Assembly: GCA_943332855.1 (NCBI GenBank)
Contig: CALQRA010000009.1
Span: 1 to 46,530 of the forward strand
Reading direction: 5' to 3'
DNA: 46,530 nucleotides
Source of the DNA: Candidatus Kuenenia stuttgartensis
GTDB lineage: Bacteria; Planctomycetota; Planctomycetia; Pirellulales; UBA1268
In this document: positions 27,304 through 34,538 of the stretch, one piece after another
How positions within the stretch are numbered: position 1 is the first letter of the stretch
Layout of the letters: each line of letters starts with the position of its first letter
Position numbers and translations under genes: made by a program
Notes under the pieces: generated by a model
What the model was told of the DNA's origin: nothing
The model's input: only the letters and a program-made list of their open reading frames with translations
Databases searched by the model: none

Positions 27304-28565
27304 GATCCGGCGGTGGCTGTGCGGGTCTGCAGCCGGTCGAAGTGCCAGGTGAAGCCAACGCCGGCCCAGTAGCTGCAGATGTCGACGCGGGTCGAGTTCC
27401 CGAGAAACACCGTCGCCGGGAACATCCCACCGGCGAAGGCGTCGAAATCGAGCCCGGGGATGACGTCGCTGTAGCCGAAGCCGGCGGACATGCGGTGTTC
27501 ATTGACGATCGCGAACGGGCTCTGCACGTATTTCACAGCCGGAATACCGCCGGGCACCTGGACCGGGCCGATCGACGTACCGAAGCCGTTGTCGATCGGA
27601 TTTTCGGCCAAGGCATAGCCGGCCCGGAGCTTGAGCTTATCGGTGGCCCGGTACTGGGCCCCGAGCTGCATCACCCACTGCGGTTTGTAGATGCTCTTGA
27701 AGAGCGCGGCTGAGTTCCAGTCGAGGAACAGGGCGTCGGCGGCCAGCAGCAGCTTTCCATCCATGAGCGATTCGTTGGAGATCCCCAGCCCCACCGTCTG
27801 CGGCAGCCCCATGTCGACATCGATGGGGCGAGACTGGCCGAAGAGGATCGCCTCGTTCGGGAACCGGAAGGCCTGGGTCGACTGGTAGTAGGCGCCCAAG
27901 CGGGTGGCATCCCCGAGGAGATAGTTGATGCCGACCCCTCCCCGCAGGGCGTAGGCGTTGGTCATGTTGCTGACGCCGACAAACGGCCCCGAGACGTAGC
28001 CGTCGCCGATGAACATCGTCGCTCCCACCGAGAGCCTGTCCGTGAGGGCCACGGCCACTGACGGGGCAAACTCGAGGAACAGGAGGTAGGCGGAGGTGCC
28101 GTTGCTGGCGGGATTTTGGACATAGCTCGAGCCACCACCGGCAGCGCCGAGGACGGCGATCCCGACCGTCGTCGGGAGGGCGAAGCCGTCGAGCTCCTGG
28201 GAGACGCCGATCGCCGGTACGACCGCCCCCGGGGTTTCGCTCTTTTCGGAGAACGGCTGGACGCCGAGGAGCGGGAGTGGGGCAGCCTGCGAAAGTCTGG
28301 CCGTCGGGCCGACGAAAGCGCCGCCGATGGTGAAGTGCGTCCCCTCGTACTGCGTGAGGGCCGCGGCGTTGCCGTTGATCGCCGAGATGAAGTCCTGGGG
28401 TGCGGCGACGCTCGTGCCCGCCATGCCCCCGGAGGCGGGCATGAGGGTGTTGCGGAAGTCGATGCCGTAAGTCTGGGCTGAGGCTCGATCTGCCGAGGCA
28501 GCGAGCCAGACTGTTGCCAGCAGCAGCACCACCAGTTGTCTCGCTCGCACGCAGCCTCCCCCCAT
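27300..28565 (-). CDS. OmpP1/FadL/TodX-family outer membrane transporter
   Basis: A 421-residue protein from the ATG at 28565, chosen over the upstream in-frame ATG at 28610 because GAGGGGG precedes it and the signal peptide (LVVLLLATVWLAASADRASA) then starts normally. The mature protein fits the FadL family: an N-terminal plug region (MPASGGMAGTSVAAPQDFISAINGNAAAL, where the NPA-like motif reads NGNAAAL), repeated amphipathic strands, LSVGATMFIGDG, LKLRAGYALAENPID, and a C-terminal strand GVGFTWHF. The family moves hydrophobic molecules such as fatty acids or aromatics across the outer membrane. Coupling to the MetA-like barrel gene downstream supports uptake of a hydrophobic substrate. Confidence 0.87.
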   Translation of the reverse strand: MGGGCVRARQLVVLLLATVWLAASADRASAQTYGIDFRNTLMPASGGMAGTSVAAPQDFISAINGNAAALTQYEGTHFTIGGAFVGPTARLSQAAPLPLLGVQPFSEKSETPGAVVPAIGVSQELDGFALPTTVGIAVLGAAGGGSSYVQNPASNGTSAYLLFLEFAPSVAVALTDRLSVGATMFIGDGYVSGPFVGVSNMTNAYALRGGVGINYLLGDATRLGAYYQSTQAFRFPNEAILFGQSRPIDVDMGLPQTVGLGISNESLMDGKLLLAADALFLDWNSAALFKSIYKPQWVMQLGAQYRATDKLKLRAGYALAENPIDNGFGTSIGPVQVPGGIPAVKYVQSPFAIVNEHRMSAGFGYSDVIPGLDFDAFAGGMFPATVFLGNSTRVDICSYWAGVGFTWHFDRLQTRTATAGS

Positions 28566-28904
28566 CCGCAGATCCCCCTCGTTCCGCACGACCCGCACAG
28601 CCCGTTCCATCGGCGTCTCTGTCTGTCTGCCTTGAGGACTCCCCCCCGGCGGAGCCGCGACCGGGGGACCAGCGCTTCCGCCGGCCTCGCGGATCGACGG
28701 CTTGGGGGGAATGGGCAGCCATGGAAGCGCGTGCGGATCGGGGCTCCGGGGCAGACGAACAGTGACGGTTCCTCCGCCGGTGGCGGCCGTCACGGTTGTG
28801 CGGCTGACTCCGCCGATGGATGGAGGGCCGGATCCACGTCCTGCGGAAGCATCGCGGAGGGTGCTCTCGCGTTCCCCGGTGGATCGAGAAAGAGGAGGGA
28901 TCGT
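28566..28904. other. Divergent intergenic region between two outer-membrane protein genes
   Basis: A region of 339 bases separating the FadL-like gene (leftward) from the porin gene (rightward), so both promoters should lie here. Apart from the two ribosome-binding sites (GAGGGGG near 28575 on the minus strand, AGGAGGG at 28893-28899 on the plus strand) I could not place a convincing -35/-10 pair. No gene is supported. Confidence 0.5.
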
Positions 28905-30230
28905 ATGGAGTTGGTGCGGAGACTCTGTGGGCCCGGAGCCCAGCGAATGGTGGCCATGATCCTGACAGGCAGTCTCATGGCCACCGTCGGCCGGACGCAG
29001 GAATCCGACTTCGTGGGCCAGCCCGGTCAGGTGGGGCAGTTCGAGGGCTTCGATCCGGTGCTCGACGACGGCGTCATGGACGGCGTTATCCCCAAGGGAC
29101 AGGATTGGTATCTGTTCGGGAAGCCTGAACGTGCGGGTGTGTATGGCTGGATCGACGGCGGCTTCATGGGCAACTTTGCCAATCCTGCAAGCAAGTTCAA
29201 CGGACCGTACAACGCCGTCGACCGGGCCAACGAGCCGATGCTCAATCAGGTCTACCTCGTCGGCGAGCAGACGCTCCCCGGGGATGGCGAGACGGGCCTC
29301 GGCTACCGGGCCGACCTGATCTATGGCGAGGATTATCTCCTCGCCCAATCGACCGGATGGGAGGTCAGCCCCAGTCGCGCGCATGACTGGAACAGCGGCG
29401 AGTATTATGGGCTGGCGATGCCGCAGCTCTACGCCGAGGCGGGGAGCCAAGATCTCAACGTCAAGCTCGGCCACTTCTACTCGGTGGTCGGCTACGAAGG
29501 CCTGCCTGCCGTCGGCAACTTCTTCTACACGAAAGCCTACAGCTACCAATTCGCCGGTCCGTTCACCCACTGGGGCGGGCTCGCCAATTGGCGGGCGAGC
29601 GACAACCTCGAAGTCAACGCCGGCCTCGTCAACGGTTGGAACGCCCTCTCTTCGGGCTACGCCCGGGCCAACTTCCTCGGCCGCGCGCGCCTCAAGAACG
29701 ACGACAACTCCCTCGCCTCGTCGTTCGCGATCATCAGCGGTGACGAATGCGACGATTTCTCCCCCGTGTTCCAGCCGGCCCCGATTCTCGCCTCGGCCAA
29801 CCGCACCCGCTACAGCCTGATCTTCGAAGTCCGCCCTACGGACAACGTCGAGTATGTCTTCCACCAGTGGTTGGGCACCCAGGCGAAGGGCCTCCCCGAC
29901 GGCAGCACGGCACTCTGGACCGGCATCGACCAGTATCTCTATTGGTCAGCCAGCGACACCTGGAAGTGGGGCGCCCGCTTCGAGTGGTTTGACGACGTCG
30001 ATGGCACCCGTGTCGGGCTCAATCGGCCGAGCAACCCCAACCACGTCCCCTTGCCTGGCAACTACTTCTCGCTCACCGTCGGCCCCAACTGGGTGCCGAA
30101 TGCGAATGTCCTCGTCCGACCCTGCTTCCGCTGGGACTTCTTCAGTGGCCGAAGCGGCGTCCTTCCCTTCAACGACGGCGTGAGCACGAATCAAACGATG
30201 CTCGGCTTCGACGCCATTCAGAAGTTTTGA
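28905..30230 (+). CDS. Beta-barrel porin, BBP2 (OmpL-like) family
   Basis: A 441-residue outer-membrane porin. The ATG at 28905 is set by AGGAGGG at 28893-28899. The N-terminus is signal-like (MVAMILTGSLMATVG). The mature sequence opens with a Gly/aromatic stretch (GVYGWIDGGFMGNFANPAS), and continues with repeated strands (LPAVGNFFYTKAYSYQFAGP, WKWGARFEWFDD, NVLVRPCFRWDFF) and a closing MLGFDAIQKF with terminal aromatic, as expected for the putative beta-barrel porin-2 family (PF07642) common in planctomycetes and acidobacteria. It probably allows diffusion of small solutes. A copy of the hairpin repeat lies 14-90 bases beyond its stop. Confidence 0.87.
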   Translation: MELVRRLCGPGAQRMVAMILTGSLMATVGRTQESDFVGQPGQVGQFEGFDPVLDDGVMDGVIPKGQDWYLFGKPERAGVYGWIDGGFMGNFANPASKFNGPYNAVDRANEPMLNQVYLVGEQTLPGDGETGLGYRADLIYGEDYLLAQSTGWEVSPSRAHDWNSGEYYGLAMPQLYAEAGSQDLNVKLGHFYSVVGYEGLPAVGNFFYTKAYSYQFAGPFTHWGGLANWRASDNLEVNAGLVNGWNALSSGYARANFLGRARLKNDDNSLASSFAIISGDECDDFSPVFQPAPILASANRTRYSLIFEVRPTDNVEYVFHQWLGTQAKGLPDGSTALWTGIDQYLYWSASDTWKWGARFEWFDDVDGTRVGLNRPSNPNHVPLPGNYFSLTVGPNWVPNANVLVRPCFRWDFFSGRSGVLPFNDGVSTNQTMLGFDAIQKF

Positions 30231-30243
30231 ACATCCGCCCGCG

Positions 30244-30320
30244 GGGCGACCCCGCAGCCACGCTTGAGCCGAGGATCGGGGAAGCCCAGAGGGCCTCGAA
30301 CCTGTGGGTGATTCGTCGGC
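30244..30320 (+). repeat. Intergenic hairpin element, copy 1
   Basis: An element of about 77 bp whose second copy lies at 32557-32634 in the same orientation. Shared blocks are GGGCGACCCCG, AGCCAC, GCTTGAGCC, GCCTC and TTCGTCGGCG; by eye about three quarters of positions match. Arms GCTTGAG (30262-30268) and CTCGAAC (30295-30301) can pair with one mismatch and one G-U. The outer stem is weaker than in copy 2. It begins 14 bases after the porin stop codon. Confidence 0.75.
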
Positions 30321-30935
30321 GGGGCCGGCAAACGTTTCGTCGTTCTTACGGTGCCTCGTCACTCCTCAAGCGTTCGCCGATCCCCGCCTCGCCTGACCGC
30401 TGGGGTTCGGTCGTGCCACTCAAAGCTCTGCAGCGAGGGGTCGCCCGTGTTCCGTGAGCCGGCCTCGCCGGTGAGCGCAGCCCGGAGGGCGAAAGGTGCG
30501 TTGGGCATGGATGAATGACCGAAGGTGAAAGTCCTTTATGGGGCCAATTGGAGGCAACCAGAAGCCGGAGGCAGCTGCACGAGACTGAGGCTGGCATTGC
30601 ACAGCCGAGGCCTTTCCCGCGAGGGCGTGTGGGATGGAAGCCCGAGGCGAACCGCAGCACCGAACGCAAGTGAACCCCCGTAAGGCCGGCCTGCCTGGGC
30701 AAGCGTGCCTTGCAACGCAACGCCCGATATCCAATCGCGGCAGGACGGTAGTGGGGGCGGCGGCGGCGAGAAGTCATTCATACCTTACCCCAAGAGATCT
30801 CCCTTGGTCCGGAAACGGTAGAGGCCACGAAGGCAACGACGCGGGCTCGATGCCAGGGGAGAAGTCGGATCGTCCCGTAGTAGCGAGGAAGCCCGTGAAA
30901 GCGGGTGGAGCGAAGGGGGCGATGGGTTTTGAAGC

Positions 30936-32405
30936 ATGAGATCACACCAACTGCAATTCGCGTTTGCCGCCAGCCCGCGAGGGGGCGGGAAGTCGGGACC
31001 GTCGGACGCATCCGGCGGCAGAGACTTCCTGCTGCGTACAGCGAATGACAAGACCGTGAACGATCTCGGCGCCAGTGCGGCCGACGCGAGTCGGTTGCTG
31101 GAGGCAGCGGCGTCGCCAGCGAACCTGGCGACGGCCCTGCTGAACGTCGTTCGCAACAAGGGTGCTCCGGGAGTGGACGGATGCAGCGTGGACGAGGTCT
31201 TGGGCTCTGCCCGATCGCTTCTTCCGCGTCTGCACCGTGCGCTGCTGAACGGGACGTACCAACCGGGTGACATCCGTCGGGTTTGGATTCCCAAACCGGG
31301 CGGAGGGGAGCGCGGCCTTGGTATCCCAAACGTGATTGATCGGTGGGCTCAACAGGCCGTGCTCCAGATCCTGGAGCCGATCCTTGAACCAACCTTTCAT
31401 TCAAGCAGCCACGGATTCCGCCCCAAACGCGGGGCACACACAGCGATCGCCGAGGCGAAGGAGTATGTTGGCAACGGGTACGGGATCGTGGTCGATATCG
31501 ACCTCTCGAAGTTCTTCGACCGCGTCCATCACCAACGGCTCTTGAGCCGGCTGGGTCATAAGGTCGCGGATTCTCGGATCCTGAAGCTGATCGGCCGGAT
31601 GCTGAAGGCGAAAGTCGTGATGCCGGATGGCACGCGGGTGTCGACCGATGAAGGCACACCCCAGGGTGGTCCCCTCTCTCCACTGCTATCCAACGTCGTG
31701 CTCGATGAGTTCGACAAGGAACTGGAGAGTCGAGGGCTCCGCTTTGTCCGCTACGCCGACGATTGCAACATCTTCGTGCGGAGCGAGCGGGCTGGTCGGC
31801 GGGTGATGGACTCGATCCGAAGATTTCTCCAGAGCCGTCTCCGGCTCCAGGTGAACGAGGAGAAGAGCAAAGTCGCCCGCCCCGAAGAGATCCACTTCCT
31901 CGGCTTCCGCCTGCGGAAGCCAGCGGAATCAACGAAGGTGGAAGTGCACGTCTCGACTCGCACCAAGGAGCGAATGGATGCCAAGATCCGTGAGCTAACG
32001 CCGCGGATGTGGGGCCAATCGCCAACGCGGTGCATCGAGCGGATCAACGTCTACCTTCGAGGCTGGTCGTCCTACTTCCGAATCTGCACGGAGGAGAACG
32101 TCCATCGTCTCCACGTGTGGGATGCCCACATCCGGCGACGGCTGCGGGCGATCCTCGTTCGGCAGAAGAAGCGGCCTCGCCATCTCTTCCGGCACCTACA
32201 GGAGCGAGGGGCCAGCGTGCGCGGAGCCGCGCACTCTGCCTACTGCCGACGGGGCGTGTGGTATCGGAGCAACTCAGTTGGAATGACGGTGGCCTACCGG
32301 AACGCTTGGTTTCACGAGCGCCTGGTGTCCCTGGAATCCACCTGGGAATCTCTGAACCCCCGCCCAAAACTGGCCTCTGGTCAAACACTCCTGTTTGACC
32401 TGTGA
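30936..32405 (+). CDS. ltrA: Group II intron reverse transcriptase/maturase
   Basis: A 489-residue LtrA-like protein that splices its own intron and copies it into new DNA sites. RT blocks are GAPGVDG, YQPGDIRRVWIPKPGGGERGLG, HGFRPKRGAHTAI, VVDIDLSKFFDRVHH, GTPQGGPLSPLLSN and the catalytic FVRYADD (YADD). A maturase (GIIM/X) domain follows (IRELTPR, YLRGWSSYFRI). The protein ends after SNSVGMTVAYRNAWF with no HNH endonuclease domain, so retrohoming probably uses nicks or replication-fork primers. Reading frame and motifs are intact. Confidence 0.96.
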   Translation: MRSHQLQFAFAASPRGGGKSGPSDASGGRDFLLRTANDKTVNDLGASAADASRLLEAAASPANLATALLNVVRNKGAPGVDGCSVDEVLGSARSLLPRLHRALLNGTYQPGDIRRVWIPKPGGGERGLGIPNVIDRWAQQAVLQILEPILEPTFHSSSHGFRPKRGAHTAIAEAKEYVGNGYGIVVDIDLSKFFDRVHHQRLLSRLGHKVADSRILKLIGRMLKAKVVMPDGTRVSTDEGTPQGGPLSPLLSNVVLDEFDKELESRGLRFVRYADDCNIFVRSERAGRRVMDSIRRFLQSRLRLQVNEEKSKVARPEEIHFLGFRLRKPAESTKVEVHVSTRTKERMDAKIRELTPRMWGQSPTRCIERINVYLRGWSSYFRICTEENVHRLHVWDAHIRRRLRAILVRQKKRPRHLFRHLQERGASVRGAAHSAYCRRGVWYRSNSVGMTVAYRNAWFHERLVSLESTWESLNPRPKLASGQTLLFDL

Positions 32406-32419
32406 GACACTGACCCAAA

Positions 32420-32450
32420 GAGCCGGATGTGTGACCCACAAGTCCGGTTC
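32420..32450 (+). ncRNA. Group II intron domain V
   Basis: A hairpin with a lower stem of GAGCCGGA pairing with TCCGGTTC, including the catalytic AGC near its 5' end, and a short upper stem TGTG/CACA. This is the ribozyme's catalytic domain. At 31 bases it is slightly shorter than the usual 34 because the upper helix and loop are reduced. Confidence 0.8.
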
Positions 32451-32556
32451 TGTGAGAGGCCTGGGGGCGAGAGCCCCCGGGCCTACTCGACCGACAGCGG
32501 CGCGGAGAGTGCCGACGCCATGGATGGCCGAGGCGAACGTCCGGCGACGGGGCATG

Positions 32557-32634
32557 GGCGACCCCGAAGCCACCGCTTGAGCCAGAACTGGGGGGGCCTG
32601 ACTGGCCTCAAGCCTGTTGGGTGGTTCGTCGGCG
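32557..32634 (+). repeat. Intergenic hairpin element, copy 2
   Basis: Second copy of the element at 30244-30320. It folds into a long hairpin. The inner stem is GCTTGAG+CCAG (32575-32585) with CTGG+C+CTCAAGC (32602-32613, single C bulge). The outer stem is GAC, G, AA, CCACC (32560-32574, bulged) with GGTGG, TT, C, GTC (32620-32630). It starts 17 bases past the stop of the convergent cysteine desulfurase gene, so like copy 1 it lies just 3' of a gene and just outside the intron. Confidence 0.8.
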
Positions 32635-32650
32635 ACAAGCAAAAGACCCT

Positions 32651-33826
32651 TTAACGTAAATCGACGCGCGGAGGCCGGGAGGGGCCCGCGCTCACGATGA
32701 CGGCTTCGGCCAGGGCATGAATCGCGGCCTGCCAATCCGCGGCGCTGGTGTCGGGGCCGGCGGAGAAGCGAACCATGCCGACCGGTGCCCCCGGAGCGAT
32801 GCCGAGGGAAGGGGCGATGGCAGCGACGACGCGCGCGGCCGATGCGGCGCCGGAACTGCAGGCCGAGCCGGTCGAGGCTTCGATGCCGGCCCGGTCGAGG
32901 GCGGCGACGAGCTTTCGCGAATCGGCTCTGTGAATGAGGATCGCGAGGGTGTTCCAGAGTCGTGCAGCGTTGCCGCTGACGACTCTTGCCGTCGGAAGAC
33001 GCTCGCGGAGAAGCTCGATGGCGGCATCGCGGTGGGCGGCGCCCCGCTCGGCGATCGTGGGGAGATCGCGCTGCCGCACTTCGAGGGCTGCCACCATCCC
33101 GGCGATGCCGGGGAGGTTTTCGGTACCGGCGTGTTGGCCATCTTCCTGCGGGCCGCCGAGGTCGCCGCGGAAGCGCGTCTTGGCCGGCACAACGAGAAAC
33201 CCGACGCCGCGGGGGCCGCCGAACTTGTGGCCGCTCCCGGTCAGCCAGTCGCAGGAGGCAAGGCCCGCGGCGGGGAGCTTGCCGAGCCACTGAGCGGCGT
33301 CGGTGTGGAAGGAGATGTGGCGATCGCGACAGAGGCTGGCGAGCTCGGGCCACGGCTGGAGGACGCCGCTTTCGTTGCTCGCGGCCATGATCGAGACGAC
33401 GGCGATTGGCCGGTGGCCGGCTCCGTCGAGCGCCCGGGCGAGGGCCTTTGGCGCGACGACCCCTTCGGCGTCGACGCCGGTGTCATGGACGCGGCCGGGG
33501 AAGGCAGCCCGGATCGACACGTCAACGGCGGGGTGTTCGAGGGGGGAAAGCAGCGCGAGGGCGTCGGAGGGTGCTGATCTGGAAAAGTGCCGGGCGACGA
33601 GGTTATTGGCGGCAGTGGCGCCCGACGTAAACACAATCCGGCCGGGGTCGCTGCAGCCGAGCAGGTCGGCGAGTCGTTCGCGGCAGTCGGCGAGGAGGTC
33701 GCGGGCCGCGGTGGCCTGGCCATACAGGCTCGAGGGATTGGCCCAGAAGCGGTCCGCGGCCTCGAGCCAGGCCTTGCGGGCAGCGGGGTGGAGCGGCGTC
33801 GTGGCGTTGTGGTCGAGGTAGGGCAC
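32651..33826 (-). CDS. Cysteine desulfurase (NifS/IscS family, PLP-dependent)
   Basis: A 391-residue class V aminotransferase-fold enzyme that takes sulfur from L-cysteine onto an active-site Cys for Fe-S cluster or thio-cofactor assembly. Motifs: YLDHNATTPLHP; TSGATAANN; SPLEHPAV (H98); HTDAAQWLGK; SGHKFGGPRG with PLP lysine K201; GTENLPG; and TGSACSSG with catalytic C323. The start is GTG at 33826 with no clear ribosome-binding site. Its upstream region is IS3 debris beginning about 43 bases away, so its original promoter may have been replaced. No iscU or sufE-like partner is adjacent. Confidence 0.93.
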   Translation of the reverse strand: MPYLDHNATTPLHPAARKAWLEAADRFWANPSSLYGQATAARDLLADCRERLADLLGCSDPGRIVFTSGATAANNLVARHFSRSAPSDALALLSPLEHPAVDVSIRAAFPGRVHDTGVDAEGVVAPKALARALDGAGHRPIAVVSIMAASNESGVLQPWPELASLCRDRHISFHTDAAQWLGKLPAAGLASCDWLTGSGHKFGGPRGVGFLVVPAKTRFRGDLGGPQEDGQHAGTENLPGIAGMVAALEVRQRDLPTIAERGAAHRDAAIELLRERLPTARVVSGNAARLWNTLAILIHRADSRKLVAALDRAGIEASTGSACSSGAASAARVVAAIAPSLGIAPGAPVGMVRFSAGPDTSAADWQAAIHALAEAVIVSAGPSRPPRVDLR

Positions 33827-33868
33827 GGGGAGGGCACTCGTGGCGGAACGTGCTTCGGGAAGCTCATG

Positions 33869-34298
33869 CTAATCCCCGTGCGGGTCAGCTTCACCGAGGA
33901 AAAGGGGATCAGCAGGCGTTACCAGGGCGCCGGCTCTACGACGCTGTGCGATTCGCTCAACGACTGGGAGAAGGGCCTCGTCGGTGGCCGCGCTCGATGC
34001 GGAAGCCGCACACGCGGCGGCGAACTCGGCCGGGGTCTGAAAACCAGGCGAGTTATGAGGCCGCCGGTGGTTGTAGTCGTTCTTCCAGGCCGCCGTGATC
34101 GCCCTGGCATCGCGAGAAGGCCGTCAAAGACCTCCAAGGCCAGGCACTCGTCACGGAATCGACTGTGGAAGCTCTCGGCGTACCCGTTCTCCCATGGGCT
34201 GCCGGGTTCGATGGAGAGCGAGCCTCTGCCCATCGACGATGGCAGCCGTTGGCACTCGTACCCAGACGACGCCTTTTCCGCCTCTTTTGCGGTCCCAT
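33869..34298 (-). pseudogene. IS3-family transposase (OrfB) remnant, deleted and frameshifted
   Basis: Three reading frames together recall IS3 OrfB. From 34298 leftward, GPQKRRKRRRLGTSANGC is the linker before the integrase core. It then jumps, in another frame, to SIEPGSPWENGYAESFHSRF (from about 34212), the end of the DDE core, so the middle of the catalytic domain is deleted. Near 34116 a further frameshift leads into ARAITAAWKNDYNHRRPHNS and PGFQTPAEFAAACAASASS, ending at TAG 33869-33871. It cannot encode a functional transposase. Terminal inverted repeats were not identified. Confidence 0.85.
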
Positions 34299-34378
34299 CC
34301 GCGCTCGTGGAAGTGCGTCACCACTTCACTTCCAATCAAACCTGATGAACCAGTGACAAGAATGGACTGCTTCGTCAA
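34293..34378 (-). pseudogene. N-terminal stub of an NAD-dependent epimerase/dehydratase
   Basis: From a TTG at 34378, preceded by AGAGGA at suitable spacing, the frame reads 28-29 residues of a perfect extended-SDR start: SILVTGSSGLIGSEVVTHFHERGW, with the nucleotide-binding TGxxGxxG motif. Homology then ends abruptly where IS3 sequence begins (about 34295). The rest of the gene, normally 300 or more residues, is missing. Such enzymes make nucleotide sugars for surface polysaccharides; the opening suits the CDP-paratose-epimerase-like group, but a stub cannot settle that. Confidence 0.75.
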
Positions 34379-34538
34379 CGGAGTCCTCTGTGATTCAACG
34401 ATTCACTCGGTGCGAAATCGATACAAAGCGCAAAAGCGTCAAGTCGCGTTGAAGGTTTGCTGCCTGGCCAATCAGAGACAGCGAGCAATCGAGACCGGAA
34501 AGTTACTCGGAGGCCAAAAAATCTGCCCCAAGTTCTCC
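34379..34538. other. AT-richer gap between the epimerase stub and pheT
   Basis: This stretch (with 34320-34378) is visibly less GC-rich than the rest of the window, for example AAGCGCAAAAGCG and CCAAAAAATCTG. It would contain the promoter of the truncated epimerase gene and the end of the pheT transcript. No intact gene is seen. The composition suggests imported DNA. Confidence 0.5.

Larger units (their letters stand above)
30496..32491 (+). mobile_element. Group II intron with intron-encoded protein
   Basis: About 2.0 kb. The proposed 5' end is GTGCG at 30496, matching the group II 5' consensus GUGYG and followed by domain-I-like sequence (ACCGAAGGTGAAAGTCCTTT, ACCAGAAGCCGGAGGCAGCTG). The reverse transcriptase gene lies in the domain IV position. 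It is followed by a domain V hairpin (32420-32450) and a domain-VI-like stem (GGCCTGGGGGC, GAGA loop, GCCCCCGGGCC), with a terminal AC at about 32490-32491. The boundaries are by consensus only, and the 3' end could shift by a few bases. It is inserted between genes, not inside one. The retained RT motifs and domain V suggest it could still be active. Confidence 0.85.

Noticed and set aside
30420..30495. An integron attC or terminator target just before the intron
   Set aside because: There is a GC hairpin (GCCGG-CCTCG-CCGGT-like), but no attC core sites, no T-tract and no integrase gene.
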